NCBI GenBank assembly: GCA_001873845.1 | Contig: MNZY01000245.1 | Coordinates: 1-7,628 of the forward strand | Direction of reading: 5' to 3' | Origin: Candidatus Altarchaeum sp. CG2_30_32_3053 | GTDB lineage: Archaea; Altiarchaeota; Altiarchaeia; Altiarchaeales; Altiarchaeaceae | Length of the DNA stretch: 7,628 bases | In this document: positions 1-5,839 of the stretch, one piece after another | Layout: each line of letters opens with the position of its first letter | Position numbering within the stretch: the first letter of the stretch is position 1 | The notes under the pieces: model-generated | Databases searched by the model: none | What the model saw: the letters and a program-made list of their open reading frames with translations, nothing else | Told to the model about the DNA's origin: nothing | Translations under genes and position numbers: made by a program

Positions 1-49
1 AAAAATTTAAATTATTAAATGTAGAAATGAATAAAGATAAATAAAGGTA

Positions 50-78
50 AAATAAATTTATCCGGGTTTGTTTCTACC
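50..78 (-). repeat. Possible diverged, inverted partial copy of the 62-bp repeat unit
   Basis: Read on the minus strand, this stretch runs GGTA, GAAACAAAC, two bases, GGATAA, then AATTTAT. The tandem repeat at 5220-5434 reads GGTATGGAAACAAAC, one base, GGATAA, two bases, AATTTAT. The blocks come in the same order and differ only by small indels. It is also the only richer-GC patch in an otherwise nearly pure A/T left flank. The match spans both the 3' end of the 26-base repeat core and the start of the 36-base interval that follows it. Homology is inferred by eye; the blocks are short and partly low-complexity. Confidence 0.4.
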
Positions 79-126
79 GCAGCTTATTATACGAAATTTA
101 AAATAAAATTAATTGTTAATAATAAA

Positions 127-161
127 TTTAAAATAAAACAATTAAAAATCAAAAATTTAAA
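127..161 (+). promoter_or_regulatory. Candidate TATA box and start region of tatA
   Basis: TTTAAAATAAAA at 127-138 matches the archaeal TATA consensus and is centred about 30 bases before the tatA ATG. This spacing would give a leaderless or nearly leaderless mRNA. No Shine-Dalgarno-like motif precedes the ATG. The flank is so A/T-rich that TATA-like strings occur by chance, so the position is the only real support. Confidence 0.35.
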
Positions 162-401
162 ATGTTTGGTTTGGGCATGCAAGAATTATTAATTATATTG
201 TTGATTATTCTTTTGCTTTTTGGAGCGGCAAAACTTCCCGAATTAGCAAAGTCGTTAGGAAAAGCAAAAAGAGAATTTGAAAAAGGAATAAAAGGAGAAG
301 AAGGAGAGGAAAAAAATAAAGAAAAAGAAGAATCAAATAAGGAGGCATCTAAAAGCACTTCAGAGACAGCGAAAAAAGATGCACATAAATTTGAAAATTA
401 A
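162..401 (+). CDS. tatA: Sec-independent protein translocase subunit TatA
   Basis: TatA is the small membrane subunit that oligomerises on TatC to let folded twin-arginine precursors cross the cytoplasmic membrane. The 79-residue product has the family layout: a short N-terminus, one transmembrane helix at about residues 6-20, the FG hinge (F20-G21), then an amphipathic helix with KLPELAKSLGKAKREFEKG at 24-42, the most diagnostic part of TatA/TatB proteins. The tail from residue 42 is almost entirely Lys/Glu/Ser/Ala, charged and presumably disordered. The length is normal. The start is well defined because the transmembrane helix begins immediately after it. tatC follows 16 bases downstream on the same strand, so the two very likely form an operon. 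No separate TatB is visible; archaea commonly run a minimal TatA-TatC system. Confidence 0.96.
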   Translation: MFGLGMQELLIILLIILLLFGAAKLPELAKSLGKAKREFEKGIKGEEGEEKNKEKEESNKEASKSTSETAKKDAHKFEN

Positions 402-417
402 ATGAAGTATCTGCACA

Positions 418-1248
418 ATGGCTGAAAATGTGGAAGATGTAGAAAAAAAAGAGCCGACATTAAGTCATTTACAAGAACTTTTGCATCGCCTTAAAATAAT
501 TCTCATATCCATTGTCATTGTTTCTGTTTTTGTTATGCTCATTCCATCTTCCTTTTTTCCGTTTTTTGACGAGACAGATTTAAATTTAACCCAAAATGCA
601 GCTTTTTCAGACAACAATTACAGCGGTTATTTGTACAATACCTTTACCTCCTCTTTGTTAAAAAAAATAGAAAAAGATATTCTTCCGGAAGGTGTTTCGC
701 TGATTGCCGGCTCGTGGACAAGTTTGGTTGAGGTCTATTTTTTGCTTTCCATCACAATCGCCATTGTTCTTTGTTTTCCGCTCATCATATATGAAATTTA
801 TGAATTTTTAAAGCCAGCACTTTACAGAAAGGAAAGAAAATTTTTTATAAAATTTTTTATTTCTTCCATAGGACTATTTATTTTTGGAATTGTAATTGCC
901 TACTATGCAATTTTACCTATAACTTTTAAGATTCTTATGTTCTTTGTCGGTATGCTTGGAGTTCTGCCTTTAATCTCCATTGATAATTTTGTTTTTATAG
1001 TTATGGCAATGCTTTTGGGAACCGGCTTTGTTTTCGTAAGTCCGGTATTCTTATTTTTTTTAATAAAAGCAAAAATTTTAAATCCAGATACAATTGCATC
1101 AAGAAGAAAATATATTTATGCAGGACTTTTGATAGTAATAATGGTTCTGACACCTGACCCTACTCTTGCGTCAGATATCATCCTGTTCGTTCCGCTTGTT
1201 GTCCTATTTGAAATTGCTTTGTATCTTGGAAAAAGATGGGCTAACTGA
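418..1248 (+). CDS. tatC: Sec-independent protein translocase subunit TatC
   Basis: TatC is the multispanning receptor that binds twin-arginine signal peptides and recruits TatA. The 276-residue product has six hydrophobic segments, roughly at 26-43, 101-130, 143-166, 170-187, 190-217 and 232-270 (the last covering two helices around TPDP). Family motifs are present: SHLQELLHRL (16-25) before helix 1, the cytoplasmic loop YEFLKPALYRKER (128-140), including the F and E that contact the signal peptide in Escherichia coli, and TPDPTLAS (245-252) before the last helix. The first external loop (about 44-100) is longer than in E. coli and contains the sequons N-L-T and N-Y-S. By eye alignment with the E. 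coli segment containing E170, this protein has V207 in FVFVSPV, so a conserved intramembrane glutamate is missing. No ribosome binding site is seen in the 16-base gap after tatA. Confidence 0.96.
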   Translation: MAENVEDVEKKEPTLSHLQELLHRLKIILISIVIVSVFVMLIPSSFFPFFDETDLNLTQNAAFSDNNYSGYLYNTFTSSLLKKIEKDILPEGVSLIAGSWTSLVEVYFLLSITIAIVLCFPLIIYEIYEFLKPALYRKERKFFIKFFISSIGLFIFGIVIAYYAILPITFKILMFFVGMLGVLPLISIDNFVFIVMAMLLGTGFVFVSPVFLFFLIKAKILNPDTIASRRKYIYAGLLIVIMVLTPDPTLASDIILFVPLVVLFEIALYLGKRWAN

Positions 1249-1578
1249 TAACATTGTTGTTTATTGAATTTAAAAATTTAGACGCATCATTTAATCCATA
1301 TTTCCAACTCATCATAAAAAATAGTCGTCAATTAATAGGAATGGCTTATATTTTTAATAGAGAGATATTTATATTTTTATAGTCATTTTGACATCTTTTG
1401 ATAATATTGTTTTTGTCCATATTTATTCTTCAAATCATAATATGTAATATTGATGTTCAAAATAAATAATCAAAATTGACAAGTATAAAAATTCTGAAAT
1501 TTCTACAATTGAGATTGAAATTATCTATGCAATTTGTAAAGAATTTGTAAAGAATATTTTGGATTCAGAATCCCAAAA
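1249..1578. other. 330-base non-coding gap between convergent tatC and the C25 peptidase gene
   Basis: No credible coding region or RNA gene is visible. The stretch is very A/T-rich and holds the 3' ends of two convergent genes. Two structures stand out. The first is an imperfect inverted repeat with arms ATTTTGACATC (1385-1395) and GATGTTCAAAAT (1452-1463), differing by one bulged base. The second is a tandem duplication of AATTTGTAAAG (1531-1541 and 1542-1552), directly next to the hairpin at 1556-1579. No tRNA, C/D or H/ACA RNA could be supported. Confidence 0.6.
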
Positions 1579-1579
1579 T
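1556..1579 (-). terminator. Hairpin at the 3' end of the C25 peptidase gene
   Basis: The arms ATTTTGGATTC (1556-1566) and GAATCCCAAAAT (1568-1579) pair with a single bulged base; the loop would open to about three bases. The right arm touches the stop codon of the leftward gene, so the hairpin would sit at the 3' end of that mRNA. Beyond it, in the transcription direction, no long T-run follows but the sequence is T-rich (two CTTTACAAATT units). Archaeal termination usually depends on T-tracts rather than hairpins, so this may be a 3'-end stabiliser or chance. Confidence 0.35.
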
Positions 1580-4500
1580 TAATATTCTCTCATAATTTTT
1601 GTTATGATTTCCAATGCATCAGATAAATTTTCAAATCCATCATTATTGGCATCAACGCAAACACCAATTTCACCATAACCTTTCTCTCCGCTTAAATATT
1701 CAAGCATTTCAACAACATCAAAAATATCTTCAGGATATCTGCATTTCGTTACACACCCTTTATCTGTGCTGTTATCTTTCCATCCGTCGTACTTATCACA
1801 AGTGTTATTATCGCCATAAGACAAAAGCCAATTAACAGAATAAATATCAAAATTTTTGTTTTTGCGAATTGTGTTTGCATTTATAGTTAAATTTGAATAA
1901 TACGAAATAATTCCCATATAGTTATTTAATATTGTGTTGTTCGTTATATCCAATAAAGAGCCATAGACATATATCCCGACATTTTTATTTAAATTTATGA
2001 AATTTCCCGCTATTGTGCTGTTTGATAAATTGTCCAGAGATACACCGTGCCATTTATTTGAAAATACAGAATTATTTGCAACAAATAGGCATGCAGAATT
2101 CTTAATGTAAATTCCATTATCCCTGTTTGAACTTATGCTGTTGTTGAACAGGTAAATGTTATTTGCATTATCTATTTTGATTCCCTCAAAGAAATTTGTA
2201 ATTGCGCAATTCCTTATAGTAATATTCTGTGAATTTTTTAAATTTATTCCATAGTTATATCCAAAAAACCCTTTTATTTTGTGCTTGTTACAATCAAAGG
2301 ACTTATTTGCTGAATTTACCAGATTGATACATGTTCCATCAGCAAAATTTATATCAAAGGTTAAATTTATTTCATTACAATTCGCATCGACGAGTTTCTT
2401 TGCACATTTTTCACACGAATCACAACAGCAGTTTCCATAACTTAATTCAGGATATGTAGTTGTTAATGCTACGCATCTAAAATCATCATTATGGTTTGAA
2501 TTATTAAATCGTAAGGTGACATTTTTAAATGAAAATTTCGTTCCTCCGAAGGCACATTTGCCTGCCACAGCGGATTTGTTAAAGAATATTGAAATTTCGT
2601 TAATTCCTTCTGTTAAATTTTTCTCATAATAAACATCCTCAACATTGCTTTTATTGCAGTAAACATCTCCGTTTATTGTGTATGTTCCGTTTTTTGTTAT
2701 GTCAACCGTAACATTAACGCCGTATTCGTAAATATCTGAAAATTTTATAAAAGAAGATGCTGATGATTCAAAGTCAGTATATTTGTAATAAGGGCTGCAA
2801 CATTTCGTAGCTTTATCCTGTCTGTCATTGTCTTTATAAATTTCAACATTGATATTAAAATTTCCATCTTTTTTGCTGCTTCTTATATTCTTTCCGTCAA
2901 AACATAGCACAACACCATTAACGCCTTTTGTAAGGTAAGTTGTATTTGAAGCTGAGGAGGCAAATGCTCCTGCAACATCTATTTTTCCTGAAACAGTATA
3001 AGTTCCGCTTTCCGTTACATTAACCTTAACCCATACATTAAAGGAATCATAAAGCGAATTGTTATTGTTGTCAGGAGTATGATACCCTGCCATGGCGTCA
3101 ATAATTGACACATAAGTTACATTATTCTCAACCTTGAAGTAAAATCTTTTTTCATCTCTGTTTGTGCATTTAATCAGATATAGTCCTTTTGTATCCGGTG
3201 AGAAATTTAATAAATTTGCTCCACCTATAATTGTATTTGAATTAATAGTATAAATAACCTTAATAAAAGCATCTTCATTCAGTGATGACAAACAACTTAT
3301 ATTAACTGTATCATTGATATAAAATACAGGCAATGTTCCATCAATTCCGTAGTAATTTGAGCCAATCGTTTTTCTTGAATTTTTGCTGATATTAATGGTT
3401 AAATTTTCTTTTGTGAAATGGAAATTGTTTTTTTTAAATTTCAGCAAAGGACTTCCGAGCAGTACAAATTCCATAATTGTCCTTAATCTATACTCATCTA
3501 GTCCGTCATTTTTCATTCTTTCAAACGCATCTATATATGCTTCTCCTGTTGTATTCTTCTTTGAGGTCATAAAATACTCTAAAATTTCATTCATATCTCC
3601 AACATCATAATTATCTGCGGAACCATTATTCAAAGTTATTCTCGCAGCACCATAATTTACCCTGCTTCCCCCTACATAAGTAATGGAATCATTCTTCAAT
3701 AAATTTTCTGCAAAACTTTTAGAAAAATAATCCCAAATTGGAATTGTTGCTGAATCATAAGCACCGTTCATACAAGCAACCGAAACAAAAATTGCAGAAG
3801 AATTTGTGTTTAAATTTCCCCACACACATTTATTTGAAAAACAGGCAGAAACACCGCTTCCATGCCCAAAGTGAAAAACCAAATCATAATTTTTTAATGC
3901 ATCTGCTAATTTGGATGATGTAAAATTCCCGTCTGTTTCAAAAAATTTAGTATAATTTAAATTTAAATTCTGCAGAGTGTGTAATGCGGAAATTTCATCC
4001 ATATATTCATCATCACCATTAAAAATTTTTCCCCCGAACAGACCAATCTTTGAAATTGTTTTATTATAATTTTTTATCTTTTCAACCATAGCCGATGCAT
4101 CCTGTTCATTACTGACAAGAATCCTTCCAGCTGCATGCTTCATCGTTAAATTTTCTTCATCAAAGACAGCATAAAATAAGTCAGTGGGAACCCAGAGATT
4201 ATATTTATCAGTCGGGTCATAATAATATTTATCAAAATAATAATAACTTGGAGGAATTGCCGTTGTATTGCCAAACAAAATAACATAAGATGAATTCTGC
4301 TGACTCAAAAATTTCCTTATCTTCTTTGCCAAAGTATAGTTAAATTTTCCTGTGTGTTCATAATTTTTCACCTGTTCCCACGCACACAACGAATCATCGT
4401 TGTAGCCCATAAAGCCCACATCCAATTCTAAAAAATTTTCAAAGTCGCTGATTTTGTAAATTTCAGTAGGAATATTCTGGTTGTAAAATTTACCCAATTC

Positions 4501-4620
4501 CTGTGCCTGACTGTTCAGTTCATCTGGTGTTATAATTATTATTTTTGAAAAATTTTCCCCGTAAGCAGCCGGAAAAAGACAAAATATGATTCCAAAGACA
4601 AGTAAAATTTTTGCATTCAT
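1579..4620 (-). CDS. Secreted modular C25 (gingipain-type) cysteine peptidase with beta-helix and dockerin-like C-terminus
   Basis: This is a 1013-residue exported protein. Residues 1-21 form a Sec-type signal peptide (K4, hydrophobic 5-18, likely cleavage after AYG) without twin arginines. Residues 26-395 resemble peptidase family C25: the catalytic dyad is read as H253 in FHFGHGSG and C283 in SVACMNG, and LLGSPLLKFK (387-396) closes the domain. After a linker come two mutually similar beta-sandwich modules (about 525-600 and 626-712, sharing an SGTYTV/NGTYTI strand and an LTKGVN/LTEGIN turn). A Cys-rich patch CCCDSCEKC (731-739) follows, then a parallel beta-helix (about 764-930, NosD-like N/G/I repeats). 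The end carries DANNDGFENLSDAL (990-1003), one dockerin-type calcium loop; a preceding FDVVEMLEYLSG copy has lost its loop. More than 30 N-x-S/T sequons suggest heavy N-glycosylation. The substrate is unknown; cell-surface proteolysis or processing is inferred. Its neighbours give no functional link. Confidence 0.88.
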   Translation of the reverse strand: MNAKILLVFGIIFCLFPAAYGENFSKIIIITPDELNSQAQELGKFYNQNIPTEIYKISDFENFLELDVGFMGYNDDSLCAWEQVKNYEHTGKFNYTLAKKIRKFLSQQNSSYVILFGNTTAIPPSYYYFDKYYYDPTDKYNLWVPTDLFYAVFDEENLTMKHAAGRILVSNEQDASAMVEKIKNYNKTISKIGLFGGKIFNGDDEYMDEISALHTLQNLNLNYTKFFETDGNFTSSKLADALKNYDLVFHFGHGSGVSACFSNKCVWGNLNTNSSAIFVSVACMNGAYDSATIPIWDYFSKSFAENLLKNDSITYVGGSRVNYGAARITLNNGSADNYDVGDMNEILEYFMTSKKNTTGEAYIDAFERMKNDGLDEYRLRTIMEFVLLGSPLLKFKKNNFHFTKENLTINISKNSRKTIGSNYYGIDGTLPVFYINDTVNISCLSSLNEDAFIKVIYTINSNTIIGGANLLNFSPDTKGLYLIKCTNRDEKRFYFKVENNVTYVSIIDAMAGYHTPDNNNNSLYDSFNVWVKVNVTESGTYTVSGKIDVAGAFASSASNTTYLTKGVNGVVLCFDGKNIRSSKKDGNFNINVEIYKDNDRQDKATKCCSPYYKYTDFESSASSFIKFSDIYEYGVNVTVDITKNGTYTINGDVYCNKSNVEDVYYEKNLTEGINEISIFFNKSAVAGKCAFGGTKFSFKNVTLRFNNSNHNDDFRCVALTTTYPELSYGNCCCDSCEKCAKKLVDANCNEINLTFDINFADGTCINLVNSANKSFDCNKHKIKGFFGYNYGINLKNSQNITIRNCAITNFFEGIKIDNANNIYLFNNSISSNRDNGIYIKNSACLFVANNSVFSNKWHGVSLDNLSNSTIAGNFINLNKNVGIYVYGSLLDITNNTILNNYMGIISYYSNLTINANTIRKNKNFDIYSVNWLLSYGDNNTCDKYDGWKDNSTDKGCVTKCRYPEDIFDVVEMLEYLSGEKGYGEIGVCVDANNDGFENLSDALEIITKIMREY

Positions 4621-4716
4621 TGTTTTTTATTTTTATTCTTGTTTCTAATTATATTTTTATAAAATTTAATAAAATTTAATAAATTCAGATAAAGTAAAGG
4701 TAAAAGTAAAACAAAA
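4621..4716. promoter_or_regulatory. Divergent promoter region between the C25 peptidase and KH genes
   Basis: These 96 bases must hold both promoters. On the minus strand TTTTATAAAAA (4654-4664) is centred about 39 bases before the peptidase ATG. On the plus strand two adjacent copies of AAAATTTAAT (4661-4680), followed by AAATTC, give TATA-like TTTAATAAAT at 4675-4684, about 37 bases before the KH gene ATG. Both spacings fit short leaders of roughly 10 bases. No Shine-Dalgarno motif is evident on either side. Confidence 0.4.
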
Positions 4717-5202
4717 ATGTTGCCAATATGTAATATATGTGCAAAAACAAGGACCTTGTGTGCATCGTGTGAAACGAAGTTAAAGAATGAGGAAATTTCG
4801 GAAATGGATGTGAAAATTGCCCAGATGATATATGATTTTGGAAAGGGAGATCTTGGATTTGAAAAGGCGGTTGATGTGGGTGATTTTGTAGTTGTATTAT
4901 CGCAAAAAGCAGACATAGGTAAAATCATTGGTCCAGGAGGAGAAAATTTAAGAAAAATGGAGGAATCAATCGGAATGCATATAAAGATTATGGGAGCGAG
5001 TTCAGCAGAAGAAATGATACATACTTTAATATCTCCTGCAAATATTGTATCTACGAGCAGGTTGTACAAAGCTGATGGAGGTATTATGAAAAAGATTACA
5101 ATAAACAAGAATGATGTGGATAAGTTAAAGATGGATCTACATTCTATAAAAAAGATTGTTTCAAATTTATTACATACAGATGTTGAGATTGTTGTGGAAT
5201 AA
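4717..5202 (+). CDS. Archaeal zinc-finger/KH-domain RNA-binding protein (NusA-like)
   Basis: The 161-residue protein starts with a four-cysteine knuckle, LPICNICAKTRTLCASC (C5, C8, C15, C18), likely to bind zinc. A helical linker (about 22-50) leads to a KH fold with the RNA-binding loop IIGPGG at 70-75 followed by ENLRKMEESIG. The rest (about 105-160) contains SPANIVSTSRLYKADGG and alternating strands and helices, as in a conserved archaeal family related to the KH part of NusA. The cellular role of that family is not firmly known; single-strand RNA binding in transcription or ribosome assembly is inferred. It is divergent from the peptidase gene and co-directional with pth2 and cbf5, but a 255-base gap with repeats separates it from pth2. 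A long antisense reading frame over this gene is a shadow. Confidence 0.85.
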   Translation: MLPICNICAKTRTLCASCETKLKNEEISEMDVKIAQMIYDFGKGDLGFEKAVDVGDFVVVLSQKADIGKIIGPGGENLRKMEESIGMHIKIMGASSAEEMIHTLISPANIVSTSRLYKADGGIMKKITINKNDVDKLKMDLHSIKKIVSNLLHTDVEIVVE

Positions 5203-5219
5203 AATTTTAGAATATAGAA

Positions 5220-5434
5220 TTTGAATCTCACTTGGTATGGAAACAAACAGGATAATTAATTTATGAGAGGTCTTTTAAAGGTTTGAATCTCACTTGGTAT
5301 GGAAACAAACAGGATAATTAATTTATGAGAGATCTTTTAAAGGTTTGAATCTTACTTGGTATGGAAACAGTTGCTTCGGACAACGATTACCTGTTTCAGC
5401 ATTTATTTAAATCGCACTATATGGTATGGAAAAT
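5220..5434 (+). repeat. 62-bp-period tandem repeat with CRISPR-like geometry (three copies plus a degenerate fourth)
   Basis: A 26-base core beginning GTTTGAATCT and ending GGTATGGAAAC occurs at about 5219-5244 (first base differs), 5281-5306 and 5343-5368 (one C-to-T change). A fourth, degenerate copy at about 5405-5433 keeps TTTAAATC in phase and has a three-base insertion before TGGTATGGAAA. All three intervals are 36 bases. The first two are near-identical (G or A at one site, 5270 against 5332); the third is unrelated and G/C-richer. GTTT and AAAC ends, constant spacing, a unique third interval and a decayed last copy resemble a CRISPR array. The duplicated intervals and a possible dispersed copy at 50-78 argue for a plain repeat. 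No cas gene lies in the window. The repeat itself is certain; its nature is open. Confidence 0.93.
5364..5397 (+). other. Nested hairpin in the unique interval after repeat copy 3
   Basis: Perfect seven-base arms GAAACAG (5364-5370) and CTGTTTC (5391-5397) enclose a smaller hairpin, TTG-C-TTCG-G-A-CAA (5371-5383), with a UUCG-type tetraloop and one bulged A. The left arm is the end of repeat copy 3 and the right arm lies in the unique interval. If transcribed, this could fold as RNA about 60 bases before the pth2 start. Its function is unknown and chance cannot be excluded. Confidence 0.4.
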
Positions 5435-5457
5435 AAGGTATAAAAACACATATAAAA

Positions 5458-5796
5458 ATGTTAAAACAAGTTATTATTGTCAGAAGTGACTTAAAAAAAC
5501 TAGGCAAAGGCAAACTTGCTGCACAGGTAGCACATGCTGCGGTCTCATCAGCAGAAATTTCAAAATTTAAGAAACAATGGATGGCAGAAGGACAGAAAAA
5601 GGTTGTCGTGAAGTGTGAGAATATTAATGATTTGCTTGAAATTTATGAAAGAAGTAGGACATCATCCATAGCAACATCACTGATTCAGGATGCTGGCTTA
5701 ACAGAAATTCCGCCCGGTACAATTACTTGTGTAGGAATAGGCCCAGATGAAGAACAAAAAATAGACAAAATAACCAAAAATTTAAAACTTTTGTAA
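5458..5796 (+). CDS. pth2: Peptidyl-tRNA hydrolase, archaeal/eukaryotic type (Pth2)
   Basis: The enzyme cleaves the ester bond of peptidyl-tRNAs released from stalled ribosomes, recycling tRNA in the cytoplasm. The 112-residue length matches the Pth2 family, which is unrelated in fold to bacterial Pth. Diagnostic segments are KQVIIVRSDLKKLGKGKLAA (3-22) running into QVAHA (23-27), LIQDAGLTEIPPGTITC (75-91) and the closing GIGP (93-96). The conserved R9, D11, K19, H26, D78, T88 and T90 region forms the family's active-site face. The ATG at 5458 is chosen because the first beta strand begins at residue 3. No Shine-Dalgarno motif precedes it. A TATA-like TTTATTTAAAT (5402-5412) falls inside the degenerate fourth repeat copy, so repeat-derived DNA may supply the promoter. 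cbf5 follows after 43 bases. Confidence 0.96.
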   Translation: MLKQVIIVRSDLKKLGKGKLAAQVAHAAVSSAEISKFKKQWMAEGQKKVVVKCENINDLLEIYERSRTSSIATSLIQDAGLTEIPPGTITCVGIGPDEEQKIDKITKNLKLL

Positions 5797-5839
5797 TTGA
5801 TTTTTATAAGTATGATTTTTTAATTTAATTTTAATTCAA
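5797..5839 (+). promoter_or_regulatory. pth2-cbf5 spacer with TATA-like box and T-run
   Basis: TTTTTATAAG at 5801-5810 is centred about 34 bases before the cbf5 ATG, a good position for an archaeal TATA box with a very short leader. A T6 run at 5816-5821 followed by further T-rich sequence could also end pth2 transcripts. This suggests that cbf5 can be transcribed on its own, though read-through from pth2 remains possible. Confidence 0.35.

Noticed and set aside
149..358. 69-residue minus-strand frame over tatA
   Set aside because: Ser/Phe-rich mirror of the Lys/Glu-rich TatA tail; no independent support.
402..425. ATG directly after the tatA stop as an alternative tatC start
   Set aside because: It is in another frame and reaches a stop after seven codons; the ATG at 418 opens the TatC frame.
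1276..1320. Possible C/D box RNA on the minus strand (ATGATGA with a second TGATG further on)
   Set aside because: No CUGA D or D' box at the needed spacing and no terminal stem.
4617..5246. 209-residue reading frame on the minus strand opposite the KH gene
   Set aside because: It lies antisense to a gene with clear zinc-finger and KH motifs, has no recognisable domain, and its start falls inside the tandem repeat.
5203..5457. Insertion sequence or transposase remnant as the source of the repeats
   Set aside because: No transposase fragment, no terminal inverted repeats bounding the array and no target-site duplication could be found.
5361..5489. 42-codon reading frame starting at the ATG of repeat copy 3 and overlapping the pth2 start by 32 bases
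   Set aside because: It is short, resembles no known family, and its start is part of a repeat whose other copies lead only to a nine-codon frame. Probably chance.
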